From: Polyangium spumosum
GTDB taxonomy: Bacteria; Myxococcota_A; Polyangia; Polyangiales; Polyangiaceae
NCBI RefSeq assembly: GCF_009649845.1
Contig: NZ_WJIE01000002.1
Location: 434,001-498,000, forward strand
Direction: 5' to 3'
DNA length: 64,000 nt
Positions 27,901 through 35,402 of this stretch are shown here, piece after piece. Below the pieces are notes generated by a model, which searched no databases, was not told the origin of the DNA, and saw only the letters and a list, made by a program, of their open reading frames with translations. The position numbers and the translations under genes were made by a program. How positions within the stretch are numbered: the stretch's first letter is position 1; each line of letters starts with the position of its first letter.

Positions 27901-29748
27901 CCCGCTGCAATCCTTGCCCGACTCGGTGCCGTCGAACAAGCCGTCGTCGTCGCTGTCCGGATCGAGCGCGTTGATGAGCCCGTCGCCGTCCGTATCCGCG
28001 CTGTAGTCGGGCTCCTCGCCGTCGGCGATACCATCGTCGTCGCTGTCGGCGTCGTTCGGGTCGGTCCCGATCTGCGCCTCGATCGCGTCGATCAGCCCGT
28101 CGCCGTCGGTGTCGGGGCAGCCATTGTCGAGCGCGCCGTCACAATCGTCGTCGATCGCGTCGCCGCAGACCTCGGGGCTCGGCGTCCCGGGCACGGCGTT
28201 GCACACCGCGCCGCCCTGCGCGTCGCACACGATCGAGCCCACGACGGCGCACGCGCCCACGCCCTCGACGCACGCCGCGCCGAGGCCGAGGCCGTCGTCG
28301 TCCACGCCGTCGCAATCGTCGTCCGTGAAATTGCACGTCTCCGGCAGCTCGCCCGGGAGGACGGCCGGCACGCAGGCGACGTTGCCCGAAGAGCAGGCCG
28401 TGATCCCCACGCTGCAGACGCCGGGCAGGCCCGTCACGCAAGGTTGTCCCCCGCCCGGATCCCCGTCGTCGACGAAGCCGTTACAATCGTCGTCGAGCCC
28501 GTTGCACATCTCGGCCTGCGGCGTTCCGGGCGTCGCGTCGCACGTGGCCCCGCCCTGCCCGTCGCAGATGATGACGCCCGCCGCCGCGCAGACGCCGAGC
28601 CCCTCGGTGCAGGCCGTGCCGAGCCCGAACCCGTCGTCTTCCAGGCCGTCGCAATCGTCGTCGAGCCCGTTGCACGTCTCGGCCTGCGACCCCGGCAGCA
28701 CGTTCGGCGTGCACTGCAAACCCCCGGTGATGCAGTTCTGGGTCCCCGCGTTGCACACGCCGAGCAGGCCCGTCACGCAGGCGCCGCCGCCGTCGGGGTT
28801 GTCCTCGTCCGCCGCGCCGTCGCAGTCGTCGTCGACCGCGTTGCACGTCTCCTGCGAGGGTTCGCCCGGGAACGCGTCACATACGGCCAAACCCGCCGCG
28901 TTGCAGGTGAGCGTGCCCGACGCCGCGCACGCCCCGACCCCGGCGGAGCAGAGCTGACCGTAACCCGCGCACGTCTGGGGAATGCAACCCGAGCTGCTGC
29001 AGAAATACGGATCACTGAGCACAAGCGCGAGGGTCGGCGCGCCGCTGAAATCCGTGGAGAGCGTGGACGTGCTCACGCCGGTGCCACACGCGAAGCGGAG
29101 CGGCGTCGCGTCGCCGACCCCCGCGGCCTGGAGCAGGAGCTTCTCCACGGCCCAGTCGACGAAGAAATCGGCGTCCGGCGCGGCGATCGGGAAGACCGCG
29201 CCCGCCGCGACGTGCCGCGCATACCCGAAGCCCGGCTGCCCGAGCTGCAGCGGGCCGAGGTAGGCCTTCACCATCACCTCGGGCGTGTCGCTCGCGGAGC
29301 CCGACGCCTGCTGGGTCGTGTTCAACCAGAACCGCACGGCGTCCGGCGCCGAGATGCCGTCGACGAGCGCGCTGAACTCGAAGTCCGTGGCGTCGTTGTC
29401 CGCGTCGATCACGCACCCGAAGCTCGACACGTTGTCGAAGTTCGTCGGCCCTGCGAGGGCCGTCGTGTTGACGCGCAGGCGGAAGTAGAAGTGCGTGCCG
29501 TCGCTGTGCACGTACGCGAGCGGGTTCGCCGCGTTCCCGACGATGTCGCGCTGAGGCGCGTCGTCGCCGGAGACGTCGCCGATCGGCACGTGTTGCCCCG
29601 CGCCTGCGTCGAAGCGCGTGAGCGCGGCCCACGTCGCGTCGGCCGGGAAGGTTTGCGCGGTCGCGGCCGCGGAGAGCGTGGTGGCAGCGAGCCCGAACAG
29701 CAGCGCGATGCTGCGCCCCCGGCGCCTGCGAGAGTCGAACAATCCCAT
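24991..29748 (-). CDS. giant MopE / thrombospondin-3-repeat surface protein with MYXO-CTERM
   Basis: A 1585-aa exported protein. MGLFDSRRRRGRSIALLFGL starts the signal peptide; GAGG lies five bases before the ATG. Residues about 35-260 form an N-terminal beta-rich domain (PADATWAALTRFDAG). Residues about 270-540 hold five Cys modules of the MopE type, ETCNAVDDDCDGAADE. Residues about 543-1486 are seven units of about 134 residues rich in DTDGDGLxD calcium-binding loops, as in thrombospondin type 3 repeats. The end has a last Cys module, then GGGCACATG, a hydrophobic helix and RRKRR, the MYXO-CTERM layout. It should bind calcium and form a long rod on the cell surface. Confidence 0.92.
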   Translation of the reverse strand: MGLFDSRRRRGRSIALLFGLAATTLSAAATAQTFPADATWAALTRFDAGAGQHVPIGDVSGDDAPQRDIVGNAANPLAYVHSDGTHFYFRLRVNTTALAGPTNFDNVSSFGCVIDADNDATDFEFSALVDGISAPDAVRFWLNTTQQASGSASDTPEVMVKAYLGPLQLGQPGFGYARHVAAGAVFPIAAPDADFFVDWAVEKLLLQAAGVGDATPLRFACGTGVSTSTLSTDFSGAPTLALVLSDPYFCSSSGCIPQTCAGYGQLCSAGVGACAASGTLTCNAAGLAVCDAFPGEPSQETCNAVDDDCDGAADEDNPDGGGACVTGLLGVCNAGTQNCITGGLQCTPNVLPGSQAETCNGLDDDCDGLEDDGFGLGTACTEGLGVCAAAGVIICDGQGGATCDATPGTPQAEMCNGLDDDCNGFVDDGDPGGGQPCVTGLPGVCSVGITACSSGNVACVPAVLPGELPETCNFTDDDCDGVDDDGLGLGAACVEGVGACAVVGSIVCDAQGGAVCNAVPGTPSPEVCGDAIDDDCDGALDNGCPDTDGDGLIDAIEAQIGTDPNDADSDDDGIADGEEPDYSADTDGDGLINALDPDSDDDGLFDGTESGKDCSGPGTDAAAGHCRPDGDAGQTTTDPLDADSDGGGTMDGSEDVDLDGVVDAGETDPTAGNGADDAQAMDADGDGLSDGLEATIGSDPNDADSDDDGLLDGDEANPSDDTDGDGLPNPLDPDSDDDALFDGTETGHGCSHPATDPAAENCRPDADGGVLQTSPVDRDTDGGGVRDGAEDRNLNGRIDINETDPTEGNAPDDQQLSNLDNDGDGLTNQLEAFLGSNPNDADTDDDGVLDGDEANPSDDTDGDGLINVRDIDSDGDGLRDGTEVGSDCQHPATNPAANACTPDADLGATKTSMVDWDSDNGGVSDGDEDKNKDGALDPGETNPTKGNGEDDPLDSDGDGLLDKVELMLGTDPFDWDTDDDGVSDAAEPSPGEDTDGDGLINALDPDSDNDGLPDGLEMGMGCGNPDTDPAAGHCIPDGDGGATVTDPLDWDTDDGGAADGAEDKDKDGVIDPGETNPTTGNGADDPPDSDGDGIFDADELVIGTDPNDADTDDDGVRDGDEPSFDEDTDGDGLINALDPDSDNDGLFDGTELGLDCTDPATDVTKDHCVADADAGLTTTDPLDWDTDDGTASDGSEDWNLDGKIDPGETNPTAGNGADDVGVIDTDGDGLSDEVEDFIGTDPNDADSDDDGVIDGEEPNPTDDADNDGTINALDPDSDGDGLFDGTEMGKDCSGPATDPAAGTCVADADMGATTTSPLDTDTDDGGVSDGDEDTNGNGVVDPGEIDPNDGSDDATKLDTDGDGLTDAEETQIGTDPLDADSDDDGVSDGAEPDVGVDTDGDGLINGLDPDSDGDGLFDGTELGLDCSGTGTNPMAGNCIPDGDEGATKTDPLDPDTDDGGVSDGDEDTDKDGVVDTGETNPLDPADDVPPPCTTDEQCGGPNSGQICVEGGCTEGCRGEGGNGCPTDEVCTSNSTAPGMCVSPEEAIRLAGGGCACATGQTEGAPGGAALVMVALGALVLRRKRR
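25290..28130 (-). repeat. seven long tandem coding repeats, about 400-417 bp
   Basis: Equivalent points of the units fall near 28071, 27668, 27251, 26851, 26448, 26041 and 25638, steps of 403, 417, 400, 403, 407 and 403 bp. They encode the calcium-repeat rod. The Asp-rich code makes the opposite strand open for over 1600 codons, which is an artefact. Confidence 0.88.
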
Positions 29749-29931
29749 GAGGTCCTCGTACGGTCCTGCGACATAACCGCGATGACAAACACGACGCAAG
29801 GGCGATACGGCGCACCCTTCCCGCTTTTCTCCTACGTGGCTCGCCGACACGCGGCTCAGCTTCCGGACCGCGCGGCGTGCGGCATGCTTGACCGCCCCTC
29901 CGCGCGCGGGTAAGCGAGCTTCATCGCCTTC

Positions 29932-30534
29932 ATGCTACCGCGTCGCCTCCCCCGCCTCCACGCGGCCCTCGCCGCTACCGTGCTCTCCGCGCTCGTCTCG
30001 CTCGCCCCTGCATCGGCCTCGGCCGAGGGCAAGATCGCGGTCGTCGACGTCCAGCAGGCCGTCATGCAGACCGAGGACGGCATCCGCGCCCAGGGCACGC
30101 TGAAGAAGCTGTTCGACAAGCGCCAGAAGGAGCTCGACGCCAAGCAGGCGGAGCTCCAGAAGGCGCGCGAGGACATCGAGCGCCAGGCCCGCGTGCTCTC
30201 GCGCGAGGCCCTCGCCCGTCGCATGGAAGACTGGCAGCGCCGCATGGTCGAGCTCCAGACGAGCTTCGTCGACTACAACAAAGAGCTCCAGAAGAAGCAG
30301 GGCGACCTCACGGGGCCCATCCTGCGCAAGATGATGGGCATCATCACGCGCGTCGCGAAGAAGAAGGGCTACGAGCTCATCCTCGACCGCTCCGCGACGC
30401 CCTACGCGCGGCCGGATCTCGACCTCACCGAGCAGGTCGTGCAGATGTACAACTCCGGGGGAGACGGCGGCGGCGACGCCCCGCCCGAGGGCGGCGGCGA
30501 CAAGCCGTCGGGAGGCGGCGACGAAAAGAAGTAG
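29932..30534 (+). CDS. skp: OmpH/Skp family periplasmic chaperone
   Basis: A 200-aa exported protein of the Skp/OmpH family, which holds outer-membrane proteins in the periplasm. The signal peptide ends near SLAPASASAEG, then KIAVVDVQQAVMQTEDG is the family start, followed by a long coiled coil (KRQKELDAKQAELQKAREDI) forming the tentacles and a closing IITRVAKKKGYELILDR. The C-terminus has a Gly-rich tail. It heads a same-strand operon with lpxD and fabZ, the order found in many Gram-negatives after bamA, which is not in the window. Confidence 0.92.
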   Translation: MLPRRLPRLHAALAATVLSALVSLAPASASAEGKIAVVDVQQAVMQTEDGIRAQGTLKKLFDKRQKELDAKQAELQKAREDIERQARVLSREALARRMEDWQRRMVELQTSFVDYNKELQKKQGDLTGPILRKMMGIITRVAKKKGYELILDRSATPYARPDLDLTEQVVQMYNSGGDGGGDAPPEGGGDKPSGGGDEKK

Positions 30535-30544
30535 CCGCGGCGCC

Positions 30545-31507
30545 GTGCTCCCTGCGCCCGTGCGCCTCCGCGAGCTCGCGGCGGCACACGGCGGGAGGCT
30601 CGATCCCGGCATCGAGGACGCCGTCGTGTCCCGCGTCCTGCCCGTCGACGCGGCCGAGCCCCGAGGCGACGAGGCGACACTCGCGCCGCTCCTCTCCCGC
30701 CGCTACCTCGCCGCGGCGCACGCGAGCGAGGCGTTTTTGCTCGTCGATGCGGAGCTCGCCTCGCTCGTCCCGGCCGGCAAGCGCTGGATCCACCCGCGCG
30801 CCGCGTATGCGCTCGCCTGCGTGCTCGAGCGCGTGGCCCGGCCCGGGCCCTCGGACGCGCGCGAGCACGCGCGGATCGATCCTGCCGCGATCGTCGATCC
30901 GACCGCCATCATCGGCCCCTTCGCCGTCGTGTATGCCGGCGCCGAGATCGGCCCGCGCTGCCGCATCGAGCCGCACGTCGTCGTGTACGGCGGCGTCACG
31001 CTCGGCGCGCGCGTCACGGTCGGCGCCTCGTCGGTCCTCGGCCGCCCTGGCTTCGGCTGGGCGACGTCCCCTGCGGGCGACGTCGTGCGTGTCCCGCAGC
31101 TCGGCGGCGTGGTGATCGAGGACGACGTCGAGATCGGCCCGCTCTGCACCATCGACGCTGGCACGCTCGCGCCGACGATCCTCCGCCGCGGCGCCAAGCT
31201 CGACGCGCACGTGCACGTCGGCCACAACGCCGAGATCGGCGCGGGCGCGCTCATCGCGGCCCAATCGGGCTTCGCGGGCTCGTCGCGTATCGGCCCCGGC
31301 GCGCTCGTGGGCGGGCAGGTCGGCGTCGCCGACCACTGCGAGGTCGGCGCGGGCGCGCGGCTCGCGGCGAAATCGGGCGTCATCGGCGACGTGCCTGCGG
31401 GCGCCGTCTTCGGCGGCTATCCCGCGGTGGACAAGACGCGGTGGCTCCGCGGGACGGCCCGGCTCCTCGAAGAGCCCGAGCGCAAACGGAAGGGACGATC
31501 CGGATGA
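30545..31507 (+). CDS. lpxD: UDP-3-O-(3-hydroxyacyl)glucosamine N-acyltransferase
   Basis: A 320-aa lipid A enzyme adding the N-linked hydroxyacyl chain to UDP-3-O-acylglucosamine. The N-terminal region binds uridine; from residue about 115 a left-handed beta helix of hexapeptide repeats is seen (AAIVDPTAIIGPFAVVYAGA), with HVHVGHNAEIGAGA containing the catalytic His. The start is GTG at 30545, ten bases after the skp stop. The stop overlaps fabZ by 4 bp. Its presence shows the organism makes lipid A. Length is slightly short compared with E. coli LpxD. Confidence 0.92.
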   Translation: MLPAPVRLRELAAAHGGRLDPGIEDAVVSRVLPVDAAEPRGDEATLAPLLSRRYLAAAHASEAFLLVDAELASLVPAGKRWIHPRAAYALACVLERVARPGPSDAREHARIDPAAIVDPTAIIGPFAVVYAGAEIGPRCRIEPHVVVYGGVTLGARVTVGASSVLGRPGFGWATSPAGDVVRVPQLGGVVIEDDVEIGPLCTIDAGTLAPTILRRGAKLDAHVHVGHNAEIGAGALIAAQSGFAGSSRIGPGALVGGQVGVADHCEVGAGARLAAKSGVIGDVPAGAVFGGYPAVDKTRWLRGTARLLEEPERKRKGRSG

Positions 31508-31974
31508 CGGAGACGACGGGCGTGAAGCTCCCGATCGAGGTGCGCGAGATCCTCACGATCTTGCCGCATCGTTATCCCCTGGTGATGGTCGATCGCGTGA
31601 CGGAGCTCGTCCCGGGCGAGCGCATCGCGGGGCACAAGTGCGTCGCGTACAACGAGCCCTGGTTCCAGGGCCATTTCCCCGCGCACCCGATCATGCCTGG
31701 CGTCCTGATCATCGAATCGATGGTGCAGATCGGCGGCCTGCTCGCGCACGCCTCCGATCCTGCGCCTGGGCCGCAGCCGAAGGTCGTGCTCTTCCTCGGC
31801 ATCGACAAGGCGCGCTTCCGCAGGCCCGTCGTGCCGGGTGACAGGCTCGACCTCTCGGCCACGGCATTGCAGCGGCGGGGCCCGGTCTGGAAGCTCCGGG
31901 GCGAGGCGCGTGTGGATGGAAACCTCTGCGCCGAGGCCGAGATGCTGGCGCAGGTCGCGGATCGATCCCCGTGA
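31504..31974 (+). CDS. fabZ: 3-hydroxyacyl-ACP dehydratase
   Basis: A 156-aa hot-dog-fold dehydratase of fatty acid synthesis. ILTILPHRYPLVMVDRV is the family start; the catalytic His is in GHFPAHPIMPGV and the catalytic Glu in VLIIESMVQ. It uses ATG inside the lpxD stop and its own stop overlaps the next GTG by 4 bp, so lpxD, fabZ and the methyltransferase are coupled. FabZ and LpxD compete for the hydroxyacyl-ACP pool, which explains why they sit together. Confidence 0.95.
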   Translation: MTETTGVKLPIEVREILTILPHRYPLVMVDRVTELVPGERIAGHKCVAYNEPWFQGHFPAHPIMPGVLIIESMVQIGGLLAHASDPAPGPQPKVVLFLGIDKARFRRPVVPGDRLDLSATALQRRGPVWKLRGEARVDGNLCAEAEMLAQVADRSP

Positions 31975-33392
31975 AGAGCGCCTCGCGCGTCGAGCGTGGG
32001 GACTGGCAGACGCCGCTCGATCTCGCGAGGCAGGTCAGCCACCTCGCCGCGCGCCTCGGCGCGCGCCCGGCCTCGATCCTCGAGCCCACGTGTGGCCGAG
32101 GCGCGTTCCTCCAGGCCGCCGCGGAGGTTTTTCCGGGCACGTTCGCGCGTGGCTTCGACATCAACGTCGAGCATGTCGAGCGGGCGCGCCTCGCGCTCGC
32201 GGGCCGGCCGGCCGCGATCGACGTCGGTGATTGCTTCGACGTCCCCTGGGAGGACGTGCTCGCCAAGATGCCGGAACCCTTGCTCGTGCTGGGCAATCCG
32301 CCCTGGGTGACGAGCGCGGAGCTCGGCGCGCGCGGCTCGCGCAACTTGCCTCCGAAATCGAACTTCAAGCGGTTCTCGGGGCTCGACGCGATGACGGGCA
32401 AGAGCAATTTCGACGTCTCGGAGTGGATCCTCCTGCGCCTGCTCGCGGCGCTCCGGGGGCGCGATTTCCGCGTGGCCGTGCTCTGCAAGAGCAGCGTCGC
32501 GCGGCGCGTTATGGAGCACGTGGCGCGCGAGGGGACCCCCTACGCGGGCGCGACGTACCGGATCGACGCGCGAGGCGCCTTCGACGTGGCGGCGGCGGCC
32601 GTCGTGATGACGCTCGCGACGCGCGCGCCCGGGGAGGCGCCTCCGCGCGGCTGGGCGGTCTTCGATTCGCTCGACGCCGAGCGGCCCGAGAGGACGATGG
32701 GCGTACACGGCGGGCGGCTCTACAGCGACATCGAGCGGTTCGAGCGGACGAAGGCCCTCGAGGGGGATTGCACGCCCGCCTGGCGCTCGGGGCTCAAGCA
32801 CGATTGCGCGCCCGTGATGGAGCTCGAAGCCAAGGGCGGCGCGCTCGTCAATGGCCTCGGCGAGCGGGTGGACATCGAGGACCTCGTGGTGTTCCCTCTG
32901 CTCAAGGGCTCGGACGTGGCGAATGGCCGGCGGCCTGGGCGGCGCTTCGTGCTCGTCACGCAGCGCTGGCTCGGCGAGGAGACGCGGACGCTCAGGGAGC
33001 AGGCGCCGCGGGCCTGGGCGTACCTCGTCCGGCACGAGGAGAAGCTCGACGTGCGGAAGAGCTCCATTTACCGCGACAAACCGCCGTTTTCGGTGTTCGG
33101 GATCGGCCCGTACACGTTCGCGCCGTACAAGGTGGCGATCTGCGGGCTGTACAAGAAGCTCGCGTTCTCGCTGGTGGAGCCGCACGAGGGGCGACCCGTG
33201 GTGCTCGACGACACGTGTTACTTCTTGCCGTTCGAGGCTCGCGAGCAGGCCGAGGCGGCGCTCCTGGCATTGCAGAGCGAGGCGGCGCGCGTGTTCTTCG
33301 AGGCGAGGGTGTTCTGGGAGGACAAGCGCCCGATCGGCAAGGGCCTCTTGCAGTCGATATCGCTCGCGGCGCTCGGCGGCGCGCGCGGGTAG
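31971..33392 (+). CDS. orphan DNA adenine-N6 methyltransferase (Eco57I/type IIG-like)
   Basis: A 473-aa methyltransferase. Motif I is ILEPTCGRGAFLQAA (about residues 37-51) and motif IV is GNPPW (Asn109-Trp112), the NPPY/W form of N6-adenine DNA methylases. The C-terminal half looks like a target-recognition region of type IIG enzymes (FSVFGIGPYTFAPYKVAICG, then LYKKLAFSLVEPHEG). There is no nuclease domain in it and no restriction gene nearby. It starts with GTG overlapping the fabZ stop (GTGA). Its coupling to lipid A and fatty acid genes is unusual. A role in epigenetic control or immunity is inference. Confidence 0.82.
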   Translation: MKSASRVERGDWQTPLDLARQVSHLAARLGARPASILEPTCGRGAFLQAAAEVFPGTFARGFDINVEHVERARLALAGRPAAIDVGDCFDVPWEDVLAKMPEPLLVLGNPPWVTSAELGARGSRNLPPKSNFKRFSGLDAMTGKSNFDVSEWILLRLLAALRGRDFRVAVLCKSSVARRVMEHVAREGTPYAGATYRIDARGAFDVAAAAVVMTLATRAPGEAPPRGWAVFDSLDAERPERTMGVHGGRLYSDIERFERTKALEGDCTPAWRSGLKHDCAPVMELEAKGGALVNGLGERVDIEDLVVFPLLKGSDVANGRRPGRRFVLVTQRWLGEETRTLREQAPRAWAYLVRHEEKLDVRKSSIYRDKPPFSVFGIGPYTFAPYKVAICGLYKKLAFSLVEPHEGRPVVLDDTCYFLPFEAREQAEAALLALQSEAARVFFEARVFWEDKRPIGKGLLQSISLAALGGARG

Positions 33393-33464
33393 CATTTTTC
33401 CGTCGTCGGCCGAGCGTTGCACCTCCCGGGCGCCTGTGCTCCCCTTCACGCGGAGGCTTGACTT

Positions 33465-34427
33465 ATGAAGAATACGTGGAAGGGCATGGGGGCGCTCGGG
33501 CTCGGGTTCTGGCTGATGGGGGCGGGCTGCTGGTCGTCGTGCTTCGTGCGTGGGACGCGCATCGTGACGCCGCAGGGGTTTCGCCGCATCGAGGACCTCG
33601 TGGTGGGCGACGAGGTGTACAGCTTCGACCTCGCGACGCGGCGGCCCGTGGTGCGCAGGGTGGCGGAGGTGCTCCGGGCCGAGGCGGCGGAGATCCTCCA
33701 CATCGCGGCGGGTGAGCTCGTCCTCGCCGGCGTGACGCCCGAGCACCCGTTTTATGACGCCGAGCTCGGGGCTTATGCCCCTGCGGGCGAGCTCCAAAAA
33801 GGGACGCGGCTCGTCGCGTGGCTCGGCGCCGCAGACGTCCGCGAGCTCGAGATCACCGAGCACCGGAGTGTGTCCGCCCGTGGCAAGGTCGAGGTCTTCA
33901 ATTTGACGATCGACGGACCCGAGCACAACTACTTCGCGGAGGGATTGCTCGTCCACAACAAGGATGTCCCCACCACCGGCAACAATTACCAGGGATTGCC
34001 TTGCGCCTCGAATGCGGATTGTACTCCCGGCGGGCTGTTTTGCGTGCCGACCTCCGACGGCCTCTGCGGCGCGGTCGAGGCGACCTGCGAGAAGATCGTC
34101 TGTGAAGACGGCCCGCTCCGCACCATCTGTGGTTGCGACGGCAAACCACACATCGCGGACAACTGCCCCAGCGTCAACGACGTCAACATCGACAAGCGCC
34201 CGGAGGCGTGCGCCCCTCCGGAAGGCATGTACAACTGCGGCAACGGGACCTGCGCCCTCGAAACGCAGTATTGCCTGGAGGGATATCTCACCGTCGCATG
34301 CGAGGACCTCCCGCCGAGCTGCACGGGCGCCGAGGCGACCTGCGAATGCCTCGAGGCGGCCGGCGTCGCGAGCTGCGGCTGCGTGGTGAGCGACGGGGGG
34401 ATCCGCGTCTCCGGTTGCAAGCCCTGA
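33465..34427 (+). CDS. lipoprotein with Hint (hedgehog/intein-type) self-processing domain
   Basis: A 320-aa exported protein. MKNTWKGMGALGLGFWLMGAGC is a signal peptide with likely lipidated Cys22. Only four residues on, Cys26 begins a Hint domain: CFVRGTRIVTPQGFRRIEDL, VVGDEVYSFD, the block-B TPEH (Thr91, His94), and the end block VEVFNLTIDGPEHNYFAEGL closing in VHN (His164-Asn165) followed by Lys166. The C-terminal 150 residues are Cys-rich (CASNADCTPGGLFC), as in protease-inhibitor-like surface modules. ATG follows GGAGG by eight bases. Hint domains cleave peptide bonds through an N-terminal Cys thioester; activity here is inferred. Confidence 0.82.
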   Translation: MKNTWKGMGALGLGFWLMGAGCWSSCFVRGTRIVTPQGFRRIEDLVVGDEVYSFDLATRRPVVRRVAEVLRAEAAEILHIAAGELVLAGVTPEHPFYDAELGAYAPAGELQKGTRLVAWLGAADVRELEITEHRSVSARGKVEVFNLTIDGPEHNYFAEGLLVHNKDVPTTGNNYQGLPCASNADCTPGGLFCVPTSDGLCGAVEATCEKIVCEDGPLRTICGCDGKPHIADNCPSVNDVNIDKRPEACAPPEGMYNCGNGTCALETQYCLEGYLTVACEDLPPSCTGAEATCECLEAAGVASCGCVVSDGGIRVSGCKP

Positions 34428-34467
34428 CCCATTGACGCGCGCGCACGAGCCGGGATAACTTCGACGA

Positions 34468-35292
34468 ATGGCGATGCGTCCTCCCCTCGTGGTTCCCCTC
34501 GTCCTCGGGCTCGGCGTCGCCTCGTCGACCTCGGCCTTCGCCGACGTCATCCACGACATGCCCATCACCTGCCCGACGGGCACGGAGAAGGACGTCTCCC
34601 ACGAGGGGCCCTATTGCGTCCCGCCGCTCCGCGCCGATTGCCCGCCCGGGTACGAGCCGAGGGTCGTCCGTTCCACGTCGTACTGCGAGGCGCCTCCCCC
34701 CGCGCCTTGCTCGAGGGGCCTGCACTGGGAGTCGACCGCGCCCGACCAGGCCTCCTGCGTCTTCAACGAGCGCTGCGGCGGGGCCGGCGAGACCTGCGCC
34801 CACGGCACCTGCGGGGACATGCCCTTCTGCATCGAGAAGGAGGACCTCGGGCGCTTCGTGATGGATGTCGCGCGTGGCGCGTGCAAGACCACCTCCGATT
34901 GCGCCGCATTCCCCAAAGCCGAGTGCCGGAAGCGATTGACCTGCTCCGACAGCCGCCTCGAGCGGCACGAGGCCGCGCGCATCGAGGCCGCCAAGCGCGT
35001 ACCCGCGAGCGCCGTCCCCGCGCCCTACGTCGCCGCCTCGGGGGGCGCAGAGCCGCCGTATCCCGTGCTGAAGGACGGCCAAGCACAGCCGGCCTTGCCC
35101 GACGCCCCGCAGAAGCCCGGCGATCCAAGCCCGACCTCTCCGGCGCCCGCGAACATGACCAAGCCGTCGAGCGGCGGCGGCTGCGCGGGATGCGCGGTCG
35201 ACGTATCGGATCGGGGCGGCGTCGGCTGGGCCGCGCTCATGAGCCTGCTCGGCGTGGGGATCGCGCTGCGGCGCAAGGGTGGGCGAGGCTGA
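34468..35292 (+). CDS. Cys-rich surface protein with MYXO-CTERM signal
   Basis: A 274-aa exported protein: signal peptide MAMRPPLVVPLVLGLGVASS cut near SAFADV, a mature region with paired Cys (CPTGTEKDVSHEGPYCVPP, CPPGYEPRVVRSTSYCE), a Pro/Ala linker, and the C-terminal GGGCAGCAVD, hydrophobic helix and RRKGGRG of MYXO-CTERM proteins, which are sorted to the cell surface in myxobacteria. No enzyme motif. It lies 40 bp after the Hint lipoprotein on the same strand; they may be expressed together. Confidence 0.82.
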   Translation: MAMRPPLVVPLVLGLGVASSTSAFADVIHDMPITCPTGTEKDVSHEGPYCVPPLRADCPPGYEPRVVRSTSYCEAPPPAPCSRGLHWESTAPDQASCVFNERCGGAGETCAHGTCGDMPFCIEKEDLGRFVMDVARGACKTTSDCAAFPKAECRKRLTCSDSRLERHEAARIEAAKRVPASAVPAPYVAASGGAEPPYPVLKDGQAQPALPDAPQKPGDPSPTSPAPANMTKPSSGGGCAGCAVDVSDRGGVGWAALMSLLGVGIALRRKGGRG

Positions 35293-35402
35293 ACAGCCAC
35301 CCGCCCCCCACCCCGCTCCCGCCTCCGCCCTCCCAGCAATAGGTTCACCTCGAACGCGCATGCGGCGATCCGAGCGTGCGGCCGGGGCGCCACGGAGGGC
35401 AC

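Noticed and set aside
25069-29913. A 1614-codon open frame on the + strand opposite the giant repeat gene, and a 911-codon one in another frame
   Set aside because: Both follow from Asp codons GAC/GAT read in reverse in a GC-rich repeat; the products are monotonous Arg/Val or Ser/Pro sequence with no domain.
29888-29916. TTGACC-N17-TAAGCG as a promoter for skp
   Set aside because: The match is weak and would leave a leader of only about nine bases before the ATG.
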